Shown piece by piece: positions 1-6,735 of a stretch of 33,450 bases of DNA. How positions within the stretch are numbered: position 1 is the stretch's first letter; the number at the start of each line of letters is the position of its first letter. Location: the IMG/VR virus record IMGVR_UViG_3300037104_000145, positions 1 to 33,450 of that record; one strand, given 5' to 3'. The position numbers and the translations under genes are program-made. Below the pieces are notes generated by a model. It had not been told where the DNA came from. It was given only the letters and a program-made list of their open reading frames with translations, and ran no database searches. The DNA is from a virus.

Positions 1-1
1 C

Positions 2-172
2 TGGTTCAATATCCGAAAATCCTACATCGAGCTTGACGTTCGTGTTCATTCACAGAATGGCAAATGCCCGACGTGTGGGTCATCCCATGTGGAAGCGACC
101 AAGGAAGGTTTGTTGTTCTGTTGGGATTGCGAAATGAAAGCGTATTTCCTGAAGCGCGGAGTGAAACTGTAA
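2..172 (+). CDS. Zinc-ribbon protein, 3' end only
   Basis: This is the end of a gene that begins before the window. The reading frame is open from base 2 and stops with TAA at 170-172. It holds two cysteine pairs, CPTC and CWDC, about 20 residues apart, which is the pattern of a small zinc ribbon, followed by a short basic tail (KAYFLKRGVKL). Zinc ribbons of this kind occur in small phage nucleic-acid-binding proteins, but the function cannot be given from this fragment. The stop overlaps the ATG of the next small gene (TAATG), so it belongs to the same transcript. Confidence 0.6.
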   Translation, partial: WFNIRKSYIELDVRVHSQNGKCPTCGSSHVEATKEGLLFCWDCEMKAYFLKRGVKL

Positions 173-252
173 TGGTCACCTTGTGTGTGTTGCTCATCGT
201 CCTTGCTGTCGGTTCGCTGGCAGCTATCGTTGACGTTGTGGAAAGCCTGTGA
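172..252 (+). CDS. Very small membrane peptide
   Basis: A 26-residue reading frame starts with the ATG that overlaps the previous stop and ends overlapping the GTG of the next gene. Almost the whole peptide is hydrophobic (VTLCVLLIVLAVGSLAAIV), so it would form one membrane-spanning helix with a short acidic end. I recognise no family. The tight overlaps on both sides support real translation, but a peptide this short could also be only a coupling element between its neighbours. Confidence 0.45.
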   Translation: MVTLCVLLIVLAVGSLAAIVDVVESL

Positions 253-548
253 CTAAGGTTCGCAGCGATTCGCACGGGCTCTATATCAGAACTGGCGGAT
301 ACGTGTTCCGCCCTCAGCTCGCGATCTATTCTTACCTCATGAATCCCGACGTGAAAGCGGGAACGACTCGCTATCACGAAGGTGATGCGGTCAAGGCTTA
401 TCATATGAGCCAAACGCCTCACGCGAAAGTCAAAGATGTTTCGGGCCCGCACTCGGAAATCTGGCACTCGCATGGGTGCTATATCAGCAATGTTGCTGGT
501 GTTGGATGTAAGACTCTCTCATCTGAGATTCTTTGGAGTCCTAAGTGA
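249..548 (+). CDS. Unknown small early protein
   Basis: This 99-residue protein starts at a GTG overlapping the previous stop (GTGA) and ends overlapping the GTG start of the DNA ligase, so the three are probably translated together. It contains RTGGYVFRPQ near the N-terminus, several histidines (HMSQTPH, WHSHG) and two cysteines near the C-terminus. No membrane segment or known motif is seen. I do not recognise the family. Its place directly before the ligase gene suggests an early, DNA-metabolism-associated transcript, which is only an inference. Confidence 0.65.
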   Translation: MTKVRSDSHGLYIRTGGYVFRPQLAIYSYLMNPDVKAGTTRYHEGDAVKAYHMSQTPHAKVKDVSGPHSEIWHSHGCYISNVAGVGCKTLSSEILWSPK

Positions 549-1789
549 AGAACAAGCTCACGCTCTACCACGAAGCAAGTTCCGGCGGATTCAAACAGTG
601 GTCTATCTGGATGGAGAAGGACAAGCAGACCGTCACCGTCGAATGGGGCAAGGTCGGGCACAAGCTCCAGACCTCCAGCGATACTGCCAAGCCGAAGGGC
701 ACTCCAGGCACGAAGTCCTACGTGGACGAATACGGTGCCGCACAGTTCAATCTCGACAAACAGATCCGCAAGAAGCGTGAAGAGGGATACCGCGAGTCAA
801 TGGACGACGCGGAAGTTCTGGATATCTTCGTGGGTCTCACCAAGCGATTCGTGCCTGCCAAGCCCCGCAAGGATGTAGCTGTTGATACGCTTTACCAGCT
901 TGATTACGAGAGTAAGCTCTGGATTCAGCGTAAGCGGGACGGACAGCGCCACCTGGTGCTCATCACCAGTAAGGGTGAGGTGAAGATTTACTCCCGCCGC
1001 ATGGACGACATGACGGCGCACTTCCCTACGCTCTGTGGTTGGATCAAACACCTCAAGCTCCCCAAGAAAACGATTCTTGACGGCGAGATCATCATCGACC
1101 GAAACGGGAAGGACGACTTCCGCGCTGTTGGGACCATCGTTCGCGCCAAGCCCGAGAAGGCTGCTCCGCGTGAAATCGCGTTTGCGAATGCTGGACAGCT
1201 TCGCTTCATGGTGTTCGATTGCCTGTATTTTGCGGGTAAGCCCGTGTGGGAAAAGCCCTACGAGTATCGGTACCATGAAGTGCTTTGTAACTACCTCGCG
1301 GTAGGCGGAACCAGTCACGTCTTTGTTCCCGAAATCCTGAATGGCGGCATTGGAGTCCTGATGACCCGCGCCAAGGCGGAAGGCTGGGAAGGTCTCGTGT
1401 GCTGGCTGTGGGAAGACCCGACCATCGTGCGTGACGGCGGCAAGCCCAAGCGGACCGGGTGCATCAAGTGGAAGCCCAAGAAGGAACAGGACTTCATTGC
1501 GACGGGATACTACCTGGGGTCTGGCGACATGCAGGACGTGGTCGGCGGGCTGAACATCGAGGAATACATGCCCGATGGGTCCATCCGGTCATGCGGGAAC
1601 GTGGGTTGCTTCAGGGGCGACTCCATCATCCGTAAGGAAGCTCTGTCGTGGGATTACCCATGCGTTGTGAGCGTGGAGTTTGACCTACAGGAACCCGAGG
1701 GAACGCTTCGGTTTCCTGTCGTGCTGAAGCTGCACGAGGACAAGCTGCCTGAGGATTGCGTGGCAGTTGACGAGGACGAGGACGAGTAA
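545..1789 (+). CDS. ATP-dependent DNA ligase with N-terminal WGR domain
   Basis: The protein joins nicks in DNA through a covalent lysine-AMP intermediate. Residues 1-85 look like a WGR domain (VEWGKVG at 32-38, then a basic helix KKREEGYRE). The ligase core follows: motif I KRDG at 130-133 with the adenylated lysine, SRR at 150-152, motif III LDGEII at 178-183, motif IIIa FMVFDCLY at 221-228, motif IV EGLVC at 282-286 and motif V CIKWK at 306-310. An OB-fold-like C-terminus and an acidic tail end the 414 residues. T4 gp30 lacks a WGR domain; WGR modules bind nucleic acid in PARPs and related proteins. The start is a GTG overlapping the previous stop. This is probably the phage's replication and repair ligase. 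Confidence 0.9.
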   Translation: MKNKLTLYHEASSGGFKQWSIWMEKDKQTVTVEWGKVGHKLQTSSDTAKPKGTPGTKSYVDEYGAAQFNLDKQIRKKREEGYRESMDDAEVLDIFVGLTKRFVPAKPRKDVAVDTLYQLDYESKLWIQRKRDGQRHLVLITSKGEVKIYSRRMDDMTAHFPTLCGWIKHLKLPKKTILDGEIIIDRNGKDDFRAVGTIVRAKPEKAAPREIAFANAGQLRFMVFDCLYFAGKPVWEKPYEYRYHEVLCNYLAVGGTSHVFVPEILNGGIGVLMTRAKAEGWEGLVCWLWEDPTIVRDGGKPKRTGCIKWKPKKEQDFIATGYYLGSGDMQDVVGGLNIEEYMPDGSIRSCGNVGCFRGDSIIRKEALSWDYPCVVSVEFDLQEPEGTLRFPVVLKLHEDKLPEDCVAVDEDEDE

Positions 1790-2049
1790 TGTTGCCGCCT
1801 GGGTGGAGTTGGGAAGAACACGGAACGAACATGTTTGGTAAGACTGACTGGGCGCTGTATGACGCCGTTCGTCTTACTAGAAAGCGTCGTGTTCGTCGCA
1901 GGAAGATTCGCGCTACCGTGTTTGCCAATGGAGTGTGGTTTACGTGGGATGAGCGCGGCACTGGCGGCGAGAACGACGTGAACAAAGACATCGAGGGCGC
2001 CAAGCGTGATTGCGAAGATGCGCTCCGTAGACAAGGATGGATGAAGTGA
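1789..2049 (+). CDS. Unknown small basic protein
   Basis: An 86-residue protein begins with an ATG sharing a base with the ligase stop (TAATG) and runs 13 bases into the next gene, so it sits in the same operon. The middle is strongly basic (RLTRKRRVRRRKIR), followed by FANGVWFTWDERGTGG, which looks like beta strands, and a charged helix at the end. The basic patch suggests nucleic-acid contact. I recognise no family. Confidence 0.65.
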   Translation: MLPPGWSWEEHGTNMFGKTDWALYDAVRLTRKRRVRRRKIRATVFANGVWFTWDERGTGGENDVNKDIEGAKRDCEDALRRQGWMK

Positions 2050-2333
2050 AAGAACGAGACCTAGCACAGTTTTTCGAGGACAACCAGAACGAGGCATGGA
2101 AAACTCCATCGTCTCTTACGACCAAGTGTCGGGACATCATCGCGTTCCTGTTGCTGGACAAGCTGGTGCCAGGACATACGAGTATCATTGCGGCCGCGAC
2201 ACACGACCAGATATGGTTGAGTCCCGACCCGCATAAGGTCAACGAGGTCGCTACGGATGAGGAACTGTTGACCCTGATGCAGTGCGGTGTGTGCTTTGAT
2301 GATGGTGAAGAATCGTTCTTCATGTTTGTGTAG
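2037..2333 (+). CDS. Unknown small acidic protein
   Basis: This 98-residue protein overlaps the end of the previous gene. It is mixed alpha/beta by eye: an N-terminal charged helix (KERDLAQFFEDNQNEAW), a hydrophobic helix around IIAFLLLDKL, and an acidic C-terminus (CFDDGEESFFMFV). There is no signal peptide and no motif I can name. It ends just before a strong ribosome binding site (AGAGGA) for the next, apparently frameshifted, gene. Confidence 0.6.
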   Translation: MDEVKERDLAQFFEDNQNEAWKTPSSLTTKCRDIIAFLLLDKLVPGHTSIIAAATHDQIWLSPDPHKVNEVATDEELLTLMQCGVCFDDGEESFFMFV

Positions 2334-2341
2334 AGGATATT

Positions 2342-2735
2342 ATGAAGTGGGGGAAAGACGCTGGAAACACAGTGGGTGCCGTTTGATAAGGACGGAAACC
2401 AGAATACGTATTCATCTTTCGGCGACCCATCTCATGAGCCGACACCTGAGGAACAGGCGGGCATCGATCATGGTTGGGGTATATCAGAGAAGTGGAGACC
2501 CAACGAGGTATTCACCGATACGCTCCAGTATGTGGGCTATTCGCGGGGGCGCTCGTCCGCGATGTTTGTGTTCGAGCGGCTTAGCACTCGCACTGAGGTC
2601 TCAATGTTCATGACGGACATTGATGAAATCGTGCCGCTGATGTCCGGCGGGATGCTCGGCGGAGTATTCACGTTCTGCAAGCGCGGAGCAAACTACGGCG
2701 TTAAGCTCCTGCCGTCGGTGATGCCCAGTGTCTAA
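2342..2735 (+). CDS. Unknown early protein, apparent frameshift near the start
   Basis: The continuous frame is open from a GTG at 2376 to the stop at 2733-2735 and encodes about 120 residues (PFDKDGNQNTYSSFGDPSHE...), but that GTG has no good ribosome binding site. A clear site (AGAGGA) lies 5 bases before an ATG at 2342 in another frame, which stops after 14 codons. Removing one G from the run of five at 2349-2353 joins them into MKWGKTLETQWVPFDKDG, which reads like a natural N-terminus. The gene is therefore probably 2342-2735 with a +1 shift, either real, programmed or a sequence error. The product is an unknown acidic protein with a glycine-rich end. Confidence 0.55.
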
Positions 2736-3162
2736 ACCACTTGGGCTCAAGATCAAGAACGCTACGACGGGGAAGTTCTCCGCTTCTGGCATCATTGGAT
2801 GTCATTGGTCGACTGTGGGCCGGACGTGGACGAACCGCGCAGCGTTGGGCGCGTCTATTGCTGTGTGGGCCCAGCGCAATGCTCAGTGGCCGAATCCACA
2901 TCAACATCCAGGCGATTGGGTGGTCGTCATGATGACGGAACAAGGGCTCGTGGAGTTTAGTTTTTTGGATTGGCAGATGGCGAAGGGTAAGAAGAACCTG
3001 CCAGAGCCGATCAATCAGCCGCCTAAGATGACGCTGACGATTGAGGAAATAGACGAAGTGGAAGAAGCGATGCGGAACTACATTGGTGATGCTGATGCCG
3101 CTGGAGAACTAAGCCAGCGTGTTGTCGAAATCCTGATGACGCACATGGAGAACACGGTATGA
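2728..3162 (+). CDS. Unknown protein
   Basis: A 144-residue protein starts at a GTG overlapping the previous stop by eight bases. Residues 1-75 form a beta-rich part with several tryptophans (GCHWSTVGRTW, AVWAQRNAQW). A proline-rich linker (LPEPINQPPK) follows, then an acidic helical C-terminus (IEEIDEVEEAMRNYI). It may have two domains. I recognise no family. The stop overlaps the next ATG (ATGA), which continues the chain of coupled early genes. Confidence 0.65.
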   Translation: MSKPLGLKIKNATTGKFSASGIIGCHWSTVGRTWTNRAALGASIAVWAQRNAQWPNPHQHPGDWVVVMMTEQGLVEFSFLDWQMAKGKKNLPEPINQPPKMTLTIEEIDEVEEAMRNYIGDADAAGELSQRVVEILMTHMENTV

Positions 3163-3398
3163 AGATTTGGATTGCTGATTGGTCAGACGGGCATGATCAT
3201 GACAATGAAATTCTTGGTGCCTACGCGACAGAAGAACTTGCGAAGGCCGCGATTGAATCGGATATCAAATGTAGATACGCCGGGAACTCGCGGGCCCATG
3301 CTGACTGGTTGCTTACGTTTTCCTTTGTGCAGGTCTACTTCGGATGCGGACATTCGGATCGGTATAGTTGGTGTGATTACGATGTTCAAACTGCCTAA
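3159..3398 (+). CDS. Unknown small protein
   Basis: A 79-residue protein starts in an ATGA overlap with the previous gene. It opens with MKIWIADWSDGHDHDNEILGA, a strand followed by an acidic, histidine-containing loop, and then has a helix (TEELAKAAIESDIKCRY). Small phage proteins with this kind of start are common, but no function is known to me. Its end overlaps the next gene by 17 bases. Confidence 0.6.
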   Translation: MKIWIADWSDGHDHDNEILGAYATEELAKAAIESDIKCRYAGNSRAHADWLLTFSFVQVYFGCGHSDRYSWCDYDVQTA

Positions 3399-3669
3399 GA
3401 TCGGTGACGGCGTGACTATCTCGGTGGGGAGTGACAGCTATCCCGGCACAATCATTGCGGTGACTTCTAAGACTATCATGGTCCGAGAGGATGCCGCGGT
3501 CTGTATTTCGGGATGTTACGCAACCGAGATTCAGGATTGGCAGATTACTCCCGATCCGAATGGACGAGTATTCCGCGCTCAGTGGAGTGAGAAGCGCCAA
3601 TGCTACCGGGACCACGGCACACCAGTCTATGTGGGGCATCGTCGTCGCTACAATGACCCGTGCTTTTGA
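3382..3669 (+). CDS. Conserved phage protein of the GDGVT-SVGSDSYP type
   Basis: The start is the ATG at 3382, which gives 95 residues beginning MFKLPKIGDGVTISVGSDSYPG. Small proteins sharing the GDGVT..VGSD.YP start and a C-terminal GHRRRYNDPCF-like end are, as I recall, widespread in phages and some bacteria, with no assigned function. The fold is likely an all-beta barrel, since the sequence alternates short strands and turns. A late-promoter-like CTAAATA lies five bases after the stop, so this gene ends the first early block. Confidence 0.65.
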   Translation: MFKLPKIGDGVTISVGSDSYPGTIIAVTSKTIMVREDAAVCISGCYATEIQDWQITPDPNGRVFRAQWSEKRQCYRDHGTPVYVGHRRRYNDPCF

Positions 3670-3673
3670 TGTG

Positions 3674-3680
3674 CTAAATA
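3674..3680 (+). promoter_or_regulatory. Candidate late promoter (CTAAATA)
   Basis: CTAAATA lies in the 73-base gap between the genes ending at 3669 and starting at 3743. It matches the T4 late promoter TATAAATA at seven contiguous bases except the first. Expected initiation is about 6 bases downstream, near 3686, leaving a leader of about 57 bases. No convincing hairpin with the downstream ribosome binding site was found. Confidence 0.5.
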
Positions 3681-3742
3681 GTTAGAGAACGAATGGCGTC
3701 CGCTGTCGGATGTCTAGAGAATAACAGAAAAGGTGAATAGAT

Positions 3743-4015
3743 ATGGGAACGATTACACTTGAACAGCTTGAGACCAAGGTTCTTGAACTGTCCCGCGACC
3801 TCGCACAGCTTCGTTTGGACTTTCAGAAATACGTGAACAGCAAGGAAGTTCGTTTGATGGACACTCCGAATACGAACGCTCCCGCGCACGAAACACTGCC
3901 GGCGCCAAAGTTCATCAGCCCGGTAGATGAGATTGAAGGCGCCCGCCCCGTTCGCGCCACGTCTCCGCATGGTGATTTGGCAGACGTGCTTGGATACCCG
4001 AAGGACGGTCGGTAA
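3743..4015 (+). CDS. Unknown protein with N-terminal coiled coil
   Basis: This 90-residue protein begins with a heptad-rich helix (LEQLETKVLELSRDLAQLRLDFQKYV) expected to form a coiled coil, followed by a proline-rich, probably unstructured part and a short end. The ATG has a good upstream AAAAGGTG. It follows a candidate late promoter at 3674 and shares its last bases with the start of the next coiled-coil protein (TAATG), so the two may act together. A structural or scaffolding role is possible but unproven. Confidence 0.65.
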   Translation: MGTITLEQLETKVLELSRDLAQLRLDFQKYVNSKEVRLMDTPNTNAPAHETLPAPKFISPVDEIEGARPVRATSPHGDLADVLGYPKDGR

Positions 4016-4539
4016 TGAGAATCATTGATGCGTTGGTGGGTCGGGCACCTGCATATCGAAAACTGTTGACCGAATGGCAGAAAAGTCTTGAGCGGATTAA
4101 GACTCTAGACAAGTTGCTGTATGAGGAAACTCAGCATGGGTTTAACTTGTTGGACCATCAGCGGGAATTCACCAACGAGATTACCAAGCTCAGAGAACAG
4201 TTGAAGGAGTATGTCCCGAAGGATGTTCACCTGCAGGTCGTGGAAACCGCGGATCGTTTGTGGTTCCTCAACGAGCGTTTGCGGTTCCTCAACGAAACTG
4301 GTGAGACGTTGATTCGGACACTCCAGCAGCGCATCTACGACTTGGAGCATCCGACGATTGTTGGTGTATCTTCGTGGATGCCAGAGGACGACACACCACC
4401 CAAGAGGAAGCAAAGGAATTCGACCAAGAAGATCGTGATAGACGAATTCCCTGTCAAGGGTAGTAAGGTGCGACGAGTGGTTGCCAAGAAAGCCAAGAAG
4501 CCGCTGTCCATTCTCAGAGGGAAACACACAAAGAAGTAG
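4015..4539 (+). CDS. Unknown helical protein with basic tail
   Basis: The 174 residues are mostly helical: a long heptad-like stretch from residue 15 to 115, then a lysine/arginine-rich tail (PPKRKQRNSTKKI, RRVVAKKAKKP, RGKHTKK). A short in-frame duplication gives LWFLNERLRFLNET, encoded by a repeated GGTTCCTCAACGA at about 4261-4295. The basic tail suggests binding to nucleic acid or to a charged surface. The start overlaps the stop of the previous gene. No family is recognised. Confidence 0.65.
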   Translation: MRIIDALVGRAPAYRKLLTEWQKSLERIKTLDKLLYEETQHGFNLLDHQREFTNEITKLREQLKEYVPKDVHLQVVETADRLWFLNERLRFLNETGETLIRTLQQRIYDLEHPTIVGVSSWMPEDDTPPKRKQRNSTKKIVIDEFPVKGSKVRRVVAKKAKKPLSILRGKHTKK

Positions 4540-4544
4540 ACATC

Positions 4545-4796
4545 ATGACTATGACTGATGCACAAAGGTTAGCCGATATCCGCCAGCGTTCTGTTGAGAC
4601 CTGGCGGATACACGACCTTCCGCCGTTTGATCCAAAGACCGGAGAACCGAAGCCGTTTCGGATTGTCTCCAAGTTGGATGAGGACGTGAAATTCCTGTTG
4701 GAAAAACTGGGCATCGCAGAAGATGAGATTGCCCGGTTAGAAGAACTACTGGAAGATCGGGATTACGAAGGTGACCGGGCGGCCCCCGATGTATGA
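4545..4796 (+). CDS. Unknown small acidic protein
   Basis: An 83-residue protein starts at ATG 4545 (another ATG at 4551 is possible) only five bases after the previous stop. It has a proline-rich middle (PPFDPKTGEPKPF) and a very acidic helical end (EDEIARLEELLEDRDYEGD) that could form a coiled coil. It ends in an ATGA overlap with the next gene. The function is unknown. Confidence 0.6.
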   Translation: MTMTDAQRLADIRQRSVETWRIHDLPPFDPKTGEPKPFRIVSKLDEDVKFLLEKLGIAEDEIARLEELLEDRDYEGDRAAPDV

Positions 4797-4990
4797 TGCA
4801 TGTGTTAGTGTTCCTCGCCACGGTACCCGTCATCGTTCTGTTTGTAGTGTTTCTCTTGGCCCGACGAGCGTGTAAGGCCGAGGAACAGCTTGCTCTCGAA
4901 CTGCTTTGCCTGATTAAGGACGAAGAACTCCGGCGCGAGGACGAACGCCGATTGGCAGGGAACAATACTGTCTCCACATTCGTCAAATAG
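4793..4990 (+). CDS. Small single-pass membrane protein
   Basis: The gene encodes 65 residues. The start is one of two adjacent ATGs (4793 or 4796) overlapping the previous stop. Residues 3-24 form one strongly hydrophobic helix (VLVFLATVPVIVLFVVFLLA), followed by RR and then a charged helix (EEQLALELLCLIKDEELRREDERR). The layout suggests an inner-membrane anchor with a cytoplasmic helix. It lies just before the Imm-like membrane protein, so both may act at the host envelope. No family is recognised. Confidence 0.6.
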   Translation: MMHVLVFLATVPVIVLFVVFLLARRACKAEEQLALELLCLIKDEELRREDERRLAGNNTVSTFVK

Positions 4991-5005
4991 TGTAGGGGGT
5001 AGCGT

Positions 5006-5254
5006 ATGCATTCTCTGGTTCATTTCGTGTTCGGTCTCTCGGCATTCTTTATGTTGTTCTTTGCTCTCCTGATTTCCATCTGTGCCTACTTCCTGCCAAC
5101 CATCAGTGCGTTCCTCACGCACCATTCACGCCGCTGGCTTATCCTCGCAATCAACCTGTTCCTGGGTTGGTCCTTCATCGCGTGGTTCGTTTGCATGATC
5201 TGGGTCTGGTCGACTCCGTTCCGTGCCCCGCGTTCCTCTCAGCTTTTCTCATAG
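5006..5254 (+). CDS. Imm-like superinfection immunity membrane protein
   Basis: The 82-residue protein has two or three hydrophobic helices: residues 5-35, and 45-70 containing NLFLGWSFIAWFVCMIWVW. The core (N-x-x-LGW-x-x-x-W-x-x-x-x-IW) matches the superinfection immunity family that includes T4 Imm, where the equivalent reads NVLLGWTFIGWVVALVWA. In T4, Imm sits in the inner membrane and blocks DNA entry from later-arriving related phages. A GGGGG-containing ribosome binding site precedes the ATG. It is the last gene of its block; a palindrome and a new early promoter follow. Confidence 0.75.
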   Translation: MHSLVHFVFGLSAFFMLFFALLISICAYFLPTISAFLTHHSRRWLILAINLFLGWSFIAWFVCMIWVWSTPFRAPRSSQLFS

Positions 5255-5300
5255 CGAAGTAAAAGCGAAAGCTAACGTCTCAAAAGTCTAAGGAATCCTC

Positions 5301-5318
5301 GATTACAGAATTGTAATC
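5301..5318. promoter_or_regulatory. Palindrome upstream of early promoter
   Basis: A perfect 7-base inverted repeat, GATTACA - GAAT - TGTAATC, ends ten bases before the -35 box at 5328 and is followed by ATTTTG. It could be a repressor or activator site for that promoter, or a weak terminator for the Imm-like gene, whose stop lies 47 bases upstream. The low-GC stem makes an operator more likely than a strong terminator. Confidence 0.45.
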
Positions 5319-5327
5319 ATTTTGTGC

Positions 5328-5356
5328 TTGACTCTGCCCGGCAGATATGAGACAAT
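5328..5356 (+). promoter_or_regulatory. Early sigma70-type promoter, leaderless
   Basis: TTGACT at 5328-5333, a 17-base spacer and GACAAT at 5351-5356, within the extended context TATGAGACAAT. The -10 box ends six bases before the ATG at 5363, so transcription should start on or next to that ATG. No Shine-Dalgarno sequence lies in the six bases between them. The spacer begins with CTGCCCGGCA, shared with the promoter at 7488. Confidence 0.7.
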
Positions 5357-5362
5357 ATCATT

Positions 5363-5974
5363 ATGGTAAAGGGATTTAAGAGCATTGCGGTTCCCGCGAA
5401 TGCGAAGCTCGTGGCAGCGGTTGACGCGGACGAGTTGCCGACTGTCGTTCTAACGACGGAAACGGAACACGTCTGCGACGATAACTGCGACCACGACAAC
5501 GTGAACCCGTCGCCGTCTACCGTCACCGGTCCTCATTCCCCCGAATTGAGCGAGAAGTTCCTGCTTGCGGGTCGCGCTGTTTTCACAGTCTCGAACCCCA
5601 AAGGGGACCATTTCACGTTCAAGGTCCGCAAAGTCGAATCTGAGTGGCCCAAGTTTTCGGGGAAGATGAGCACCACGTTTTTCGTCAACGCAAAGGTCGC
5701 GGGCACCGCGCATCCTTACGGATACATCGGGATTCTGGACATTACGAAGGGCACGATCAAGTGTACCGCGAAGTCCGAATTTCTCCCGGGTTCGAAGGAA
5801 TACGACATTGCCGCGTGGGCGTGCCAAGCGGCGATCAACGCGAAGATGATCCCTGATGGGTATCACATCGAACACGCGGGTCGCTGCGGGAAGTGCGGGC
5901 GTCAGTTGACGGACCCGGTGAGCATCGAGCGCGGTATCGGACCGGAATGCTGGTCCATGATCGGGAGTCTGTAA
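5363..5974 (+). CDS. DUF6011-like zinc-binding protein, leaderless gene
   Basis: The product has 203 residues. Residues 30-60 contain a Cys/His cluster (EHVCDDNCDHDN). The middle (about 65-150) is a beta-rich domain. The end holds GRCGKCGRQLTDPVSIERGIGPECW, a zinc-finger pattern (CxxC...GxGPxC) that I associate with DUF6011, where it is found in phage and actinobacterial proteins. It probably binds DNA or RNA, but the role is unknown. The promoter at 5328 puts the transcript start at the ATG, so it is likely translated as the first, leaderless gene of a long early operon running to about 7460. Confidence 0.75.
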   Translation: MVKGFKSIAVPANAKLVAAVDADELPTVVLTTETEHVCDDNCDHDNVNPSPSTVTGPHSPELSEKFLLAGRAVFTVSNPKGDHFTFKVRKVESEWPKFSGKMSTTFFVNAKVAGTAHPYGYIGILDITKGTIKCTAKSEFLPGSKEYDIAAWACQAAINAKMIPDGYHIEHAGRCGKCGRQLTDPVSIERGIGPECWSMIGSL

Positions 5975-5976
5975 TC

Positions 5977-6245
5977 ATGAGTGCGAAACTGCCTAGCGGA
6001 ATTCTGAAGTCGGATACGTCGTACCCGAAGGTTTATACGGGCAACACGTATGAATCCTTCGAACTGTGGGACATTCGTGGTCTCGGGTTCGTGATCCCGT
6101 CCCTGCTCATCTCTCGTGCCGGCCGCCGGCAGCGGATGCGTATAAGCCTGCGGAATCTGTGGAAGCGGCGCTCGTGGATACTGTGGAAGTTCAGCACCAC
6201 TTGAAGCCGATCTACAATTTCAAGGCTGGGGAAGAAGCGCGATGA
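5977..6245 (+). CDS. Unknown early protein, apparent frameshift
   Basis: From ATG 5977 the frame is open to 6204, but after about residue 45 the translation turns into arginine-rich, shadow-like sequence. The frame shifted by -1 reads AADAYKPAESVEAALVD and later LKPIYNFKAGEEAR, then stops at 6243-6245 in an exact ATGA overlap with the next gene, as is usual in this operon. The intact gene therefore probably ended at 6245, with one base missing (or a -1 shift) between about 6066 and 6120. The protein would have about 89 residues. No family is recognised. Confidence 0.55.
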
Positions 6246-6535
6246 CGCGCCGAGTCCAGATCATCCTCGCCGTGTTCATTGCAACGCAAGTGCTCGACGC
6301 GAGCCTGACGTATGCGGGAGTCACGCGAGGATTGGCATCGGAAGCGAACCCTCTGATTGCTGGGCTTGCTCAGTATATCGGGCTGTTTACTTCACTGTTC
6401 GCGGTGAAGCTGCTTGCTGTGGTCGGCGCGTTCATTCTCGCGTTTCTCAACAGGACTAGACTTCTCGTGCTAGCTGTTGTGTTGTATTGGGTTGCCGCGG
6501 TATTGCCGTGGATGTTTGTATTGGGGATTCTGTAA
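6242..6535 (+). CDS. DUF5658-like membrane protein
   Basis: The 97-residue protein has three hydrophobic helices, at about residues 6-27, 45-68 and 72-95. The segment QVLDASLTYAGVTRGLASEANP matches the pattern of the DUF5658 family (a helix with LD..LTY, then G..EANPL), which is found in small integral membrane proteins of bacteria and phages. No biochemical function is known. The start lies in an ATGA overlap with the shifted frame of the previous gene, and the stop overlaps the next ATG. Confidence 0.65.
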   Translation: MTRRVQIILAVFIATQVLDASLTYAGVTRGLASEANPLIAGLAQYIGLFTSLFAVKLLAVVGAFILAFLNRTRLLVLAVVLYWVAAVLPWMFVLGIL

Positions 6536-6735
6536 TGCGTAGTTTGATGGTTGGCGACCGAGTGTTTGCACGTCTGGACCCGGACCGAAAGGGCACGGTG
6601 GTGAACCTGTACCGCTATGCTTCGTTCGTGACCGACATGCAGGATTTCGCTGATGTGAAGTGGGATAATCCCGTTCTCCCCAAGCAATTCGGGGATGTTT
6701 CGTCAATTTCAATTTCGTATCTGGAGCTTGCGTAA
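6535..6735 (+). CDS. Small SH3/KOW-like protein
   Basis: The start is the ATG overlapping the previous stop (TAATG), giving 66 residues. The opening MVGDRVFARLDPDRKGTVVNLY has the look of a KOW or SH3-like barrel (V-G-D-x-V, then K-G-T-V), and the rest alternates short strands. Such small barrels often bind nucleic acid or protein partners. No specific family is recognised. Its stop overlaps the next ATG. Confidence 0.6.
   Translation: MRSLMVGDRVFARLDPDRKGTVVNLYRYASFVTDMQDFADVKWDNPVLPKQFGDVSSISISYLELA

Noticed and set aside
2287-2613. Plus-strand frame of 108 residues overlapping the gene at 2342-2735
   Set aside because: It is arginine-, serine- and cysteine-rich in shadow style, while the other frame is acidic and protein-like and makes the usual overlap with the gene at 2728.
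5450-5875. Minus-strand reading frame of 141 residues opposite the DUF6011-like gene
   Set aside because: It is an arginine- and valine-rich antisense shadow; the + strand gene has zinc motifs and a promoter.
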